The translations under genes and the position numbers were made by a program. From Anaerolineaceae bacterium UBA700 (lineage in GTDB: Bacteria; Chloroflexota; Anaerolineae; Anaerolineales; Anaerolineaceae): DNA of 15,539 bases. Under the pieces are notes generated by a model that saw nothing but the letters and a program-made list of their open reading frames with translations, was not told where the DNA came from and made no database searches. Positions 14,884-15,539 of the stretch are shown here, piece by piece. The DNA lies in assembly GCA_002298885.1 (NCBI GenBank), contig DBMK01000338.1, forward strand, positions 1-15,539, in the 5' to 3' direction. The stretch's first letter is position 1; every line of letters begins with the position of its first letter.

Positions 14884-15364
14884 CCTGGCCCTCCTTGGAG
14901 GGATGCCCTGCGTCGGAAAGCAGGCCCAGCACGCCCAGGACGCCAGCAAAAATCAACAGGACCTGTAGGACAACGTCAAGCACGCGATCATTCCATATCA
15001 CCTCGGCAAAACCGGGAGCAGCTCCGGAAATGCTGCTGGACGCTTGAGGACCGAGCACCAAAACTCCTAATAAAACGACCGCCAGGCCGATCAGAATCCA
15101 GGCCAGCGGTCGCGGGATCAGGTTCTGCTTAATGATATTTTCTTCGCCGGCGATATTAATGGCAAAAACAAACAAAACCGTCACCAAACCGGCGCCCACA
15201 CTCAGCTCGATGACGGCAATTTCCGGCGCACCGAGCATATAAAGCAGCAGCGCCACCAGGGCGCTGGCGCCGGCCAACCAAAGGGCTGAGATTAACAATC
15301 TTTGGGCACGGATGGCAAAAATGGCGCAGATCAAACAACCTATCACCACCAGGACAAATTCCAT
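14873..15364 (-). CDS. MrpB/NuoJ-like membrane subunit (DUF4040-type, MbhD/E-like)
   Basis: A 163-aa membrane protein with about five helices and the first gene of the operon. The N-terminal part has the DUF4040/MbhD block LLYMLGAPEIAVIELSVG followed by AGLVTVLFVFAINIAGEEN. The C-terminal part (RPLAWILIGLAVVLL and VLDVVLQVLLIFAGVLG) resembles the C-terminal MrpB/NuoJ segment. It therefore looks like a single-chain version of subunits that are split in the Pyrococcus Mbh operon. It packs between the antiporter subunits and the NuoK-like subunit. The ATG has AAGG 4 nt and GGGAGG 11 nt upstream. MrpE, MrpF and MrpG equivalents are not seen before it in the 175 bp left in the window. Confidence 0.85.
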   Translation of the reverse strand: MEFVLVVIGCLICAIFAIRAQRLLISALWLAGASALVALLLYMLGAPEIAVIELSVGAGLVTVLFVFAINIAGEENIIKQNLIPRPLAWILIGLAVVLLGVLVLGPQASSSISGAAPGFAEVIWNDRVLDVVLQVLLIFAGVLGVLGLLSDAGHPSKEGQDEH

Positions 15365-15447
15365 TTGACCTTATTCCCTCCCAGCAAAGCGTGCTTGGAT
15401 ATTTAAAGAGGCAGACGTCTATACAGGACAGCTATTTATCCTAGGTA

Positions 15448-15477
15448 ACTATAATCCCTCATGCCGAAGACTGTCAT
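15448..15477 (-). promoter_or_regulatory. Sigma70-like promoter of the hydrogenase operon
   Basis: On the minus strand, -35 ATGACA and -10 TATAGT are separated by 18 bp, each one base off consensus. The predicted start near 15441 gives a leader of about 75 nt before the first ATG at 15364. The plus strand also reads TATAAT at 15450-15455, but with no good -35 and no rightward gene in the window. Confidence 0.6.
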
Positions 15478-15492
15478 GTGAAATTTATCACT
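15477..15492. promoter_or_regulatory. CRP/FNR-family-type binding dyad at the hydrogenase promoter
   Basis: TGTGA-AATTTA-TCACT matches the TGTGA-N6-TCACA layout of CRP-type sites at 9 of 10 half-site positions. It abuts the -35 element and is centred about 43 bp upstream of the predicted transcription start, close to the class II activator position (-41.5). The regulator itself is not in the window. Confidence 0.5.
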
Positions 15493-15539
15493 TAGAATTG
15501 GGCACTATATCCTTACTTAAAACAATAATTTGGCGCTGG

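Noticed and set aside
15450..15455. Perfect TATAAT on the plus strand suggesting a rightward promoter
   Set aside because: No acceptable -35 at proper spacing and no rightward gene before the window ends; the minus-strand promoter explains the site better.

Overview
The window most likely comes from a Chloroflexota bacterium (Anaerolineae-like), moderately GC-rich and facultatively or microaerobically anaerobic. I infer this from the fused CtaA-CtaB haem enzyme, a fusion I recall from Chloroflexi, and from the group 4 membrane [NiFe] hydrogenase cluster. No rRNA marker is present, so the taxonomic call is an inference. Fifteen protein genes are supported. No tRNA, rRNA, CRISPR array or insertion sequence was seen.

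Left part (1-3150): a leftward ctaA-ctaB fusion for haem O/A synthesis; a rightward stand-alone ubiquitin-fold MoaD/ThiS-like sulfur carrier ending in Gly-Gly; a leftward pentapeptide-repeat protein with a clear promoter and a hairpin/T-tract terminator; and a rightward AHSA1/SRPBCC-domain protein.

Middle part (3154-6508, leftward): a tight three-gene unit of a REC-PAS-PAS-histidine-kinase-like protein, a small two-cluster ferredoxin and an FAD-dependent geranylgeranyl-reductase-family enzyme, with overlapping reading frames throughout. The kinase-like protein has Gly where the phosphoacceptor His should be and a damaged G2 ATP-binding box, so it may be a pseudokinase. A 343-base intergenic region upstream of it holds several repeats and dyads.

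Right part (6852-15364, leftward): an eleven-gene operon for a membrane-bound group 4 [NiFe] hydrogenase. In transcription order it encodes MrpB/NuoJ-like, NuoK/MrpC-like, NuoL-like, NuoN/MrpD-like, NuoA-like, NuoB-like small subunit, NuoC-like, NuoD-like large subunit, NuoH-like and NuoI-like ferredoxin subunits, then a HycI-type maturation protease. The large subunit keeps both CxxC motifs for the Ni-Fe centre and a 27-residue C-terminal tail that the protease would remove. The complex probably passes electrons from reduced ferredoxin through three [4Fe-4S] clusters to protons, or runs in reverse, and couples this to H+ or Na+ translocation through two antiporter-like subunits. It resembles complex I without its NADH module and without one antiporter subunit.

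The operon is preceded by a good sigma70-like promoter with a CRP/FNR-type dyad abutting the -35 element. A terminator-like hairpin lies inside the operon, between the small-subunit gene and the NuoC-like gene. These two control elements, the degenerate kinase and the hybrid hydrogenase/complex I composition are the main points of interest.
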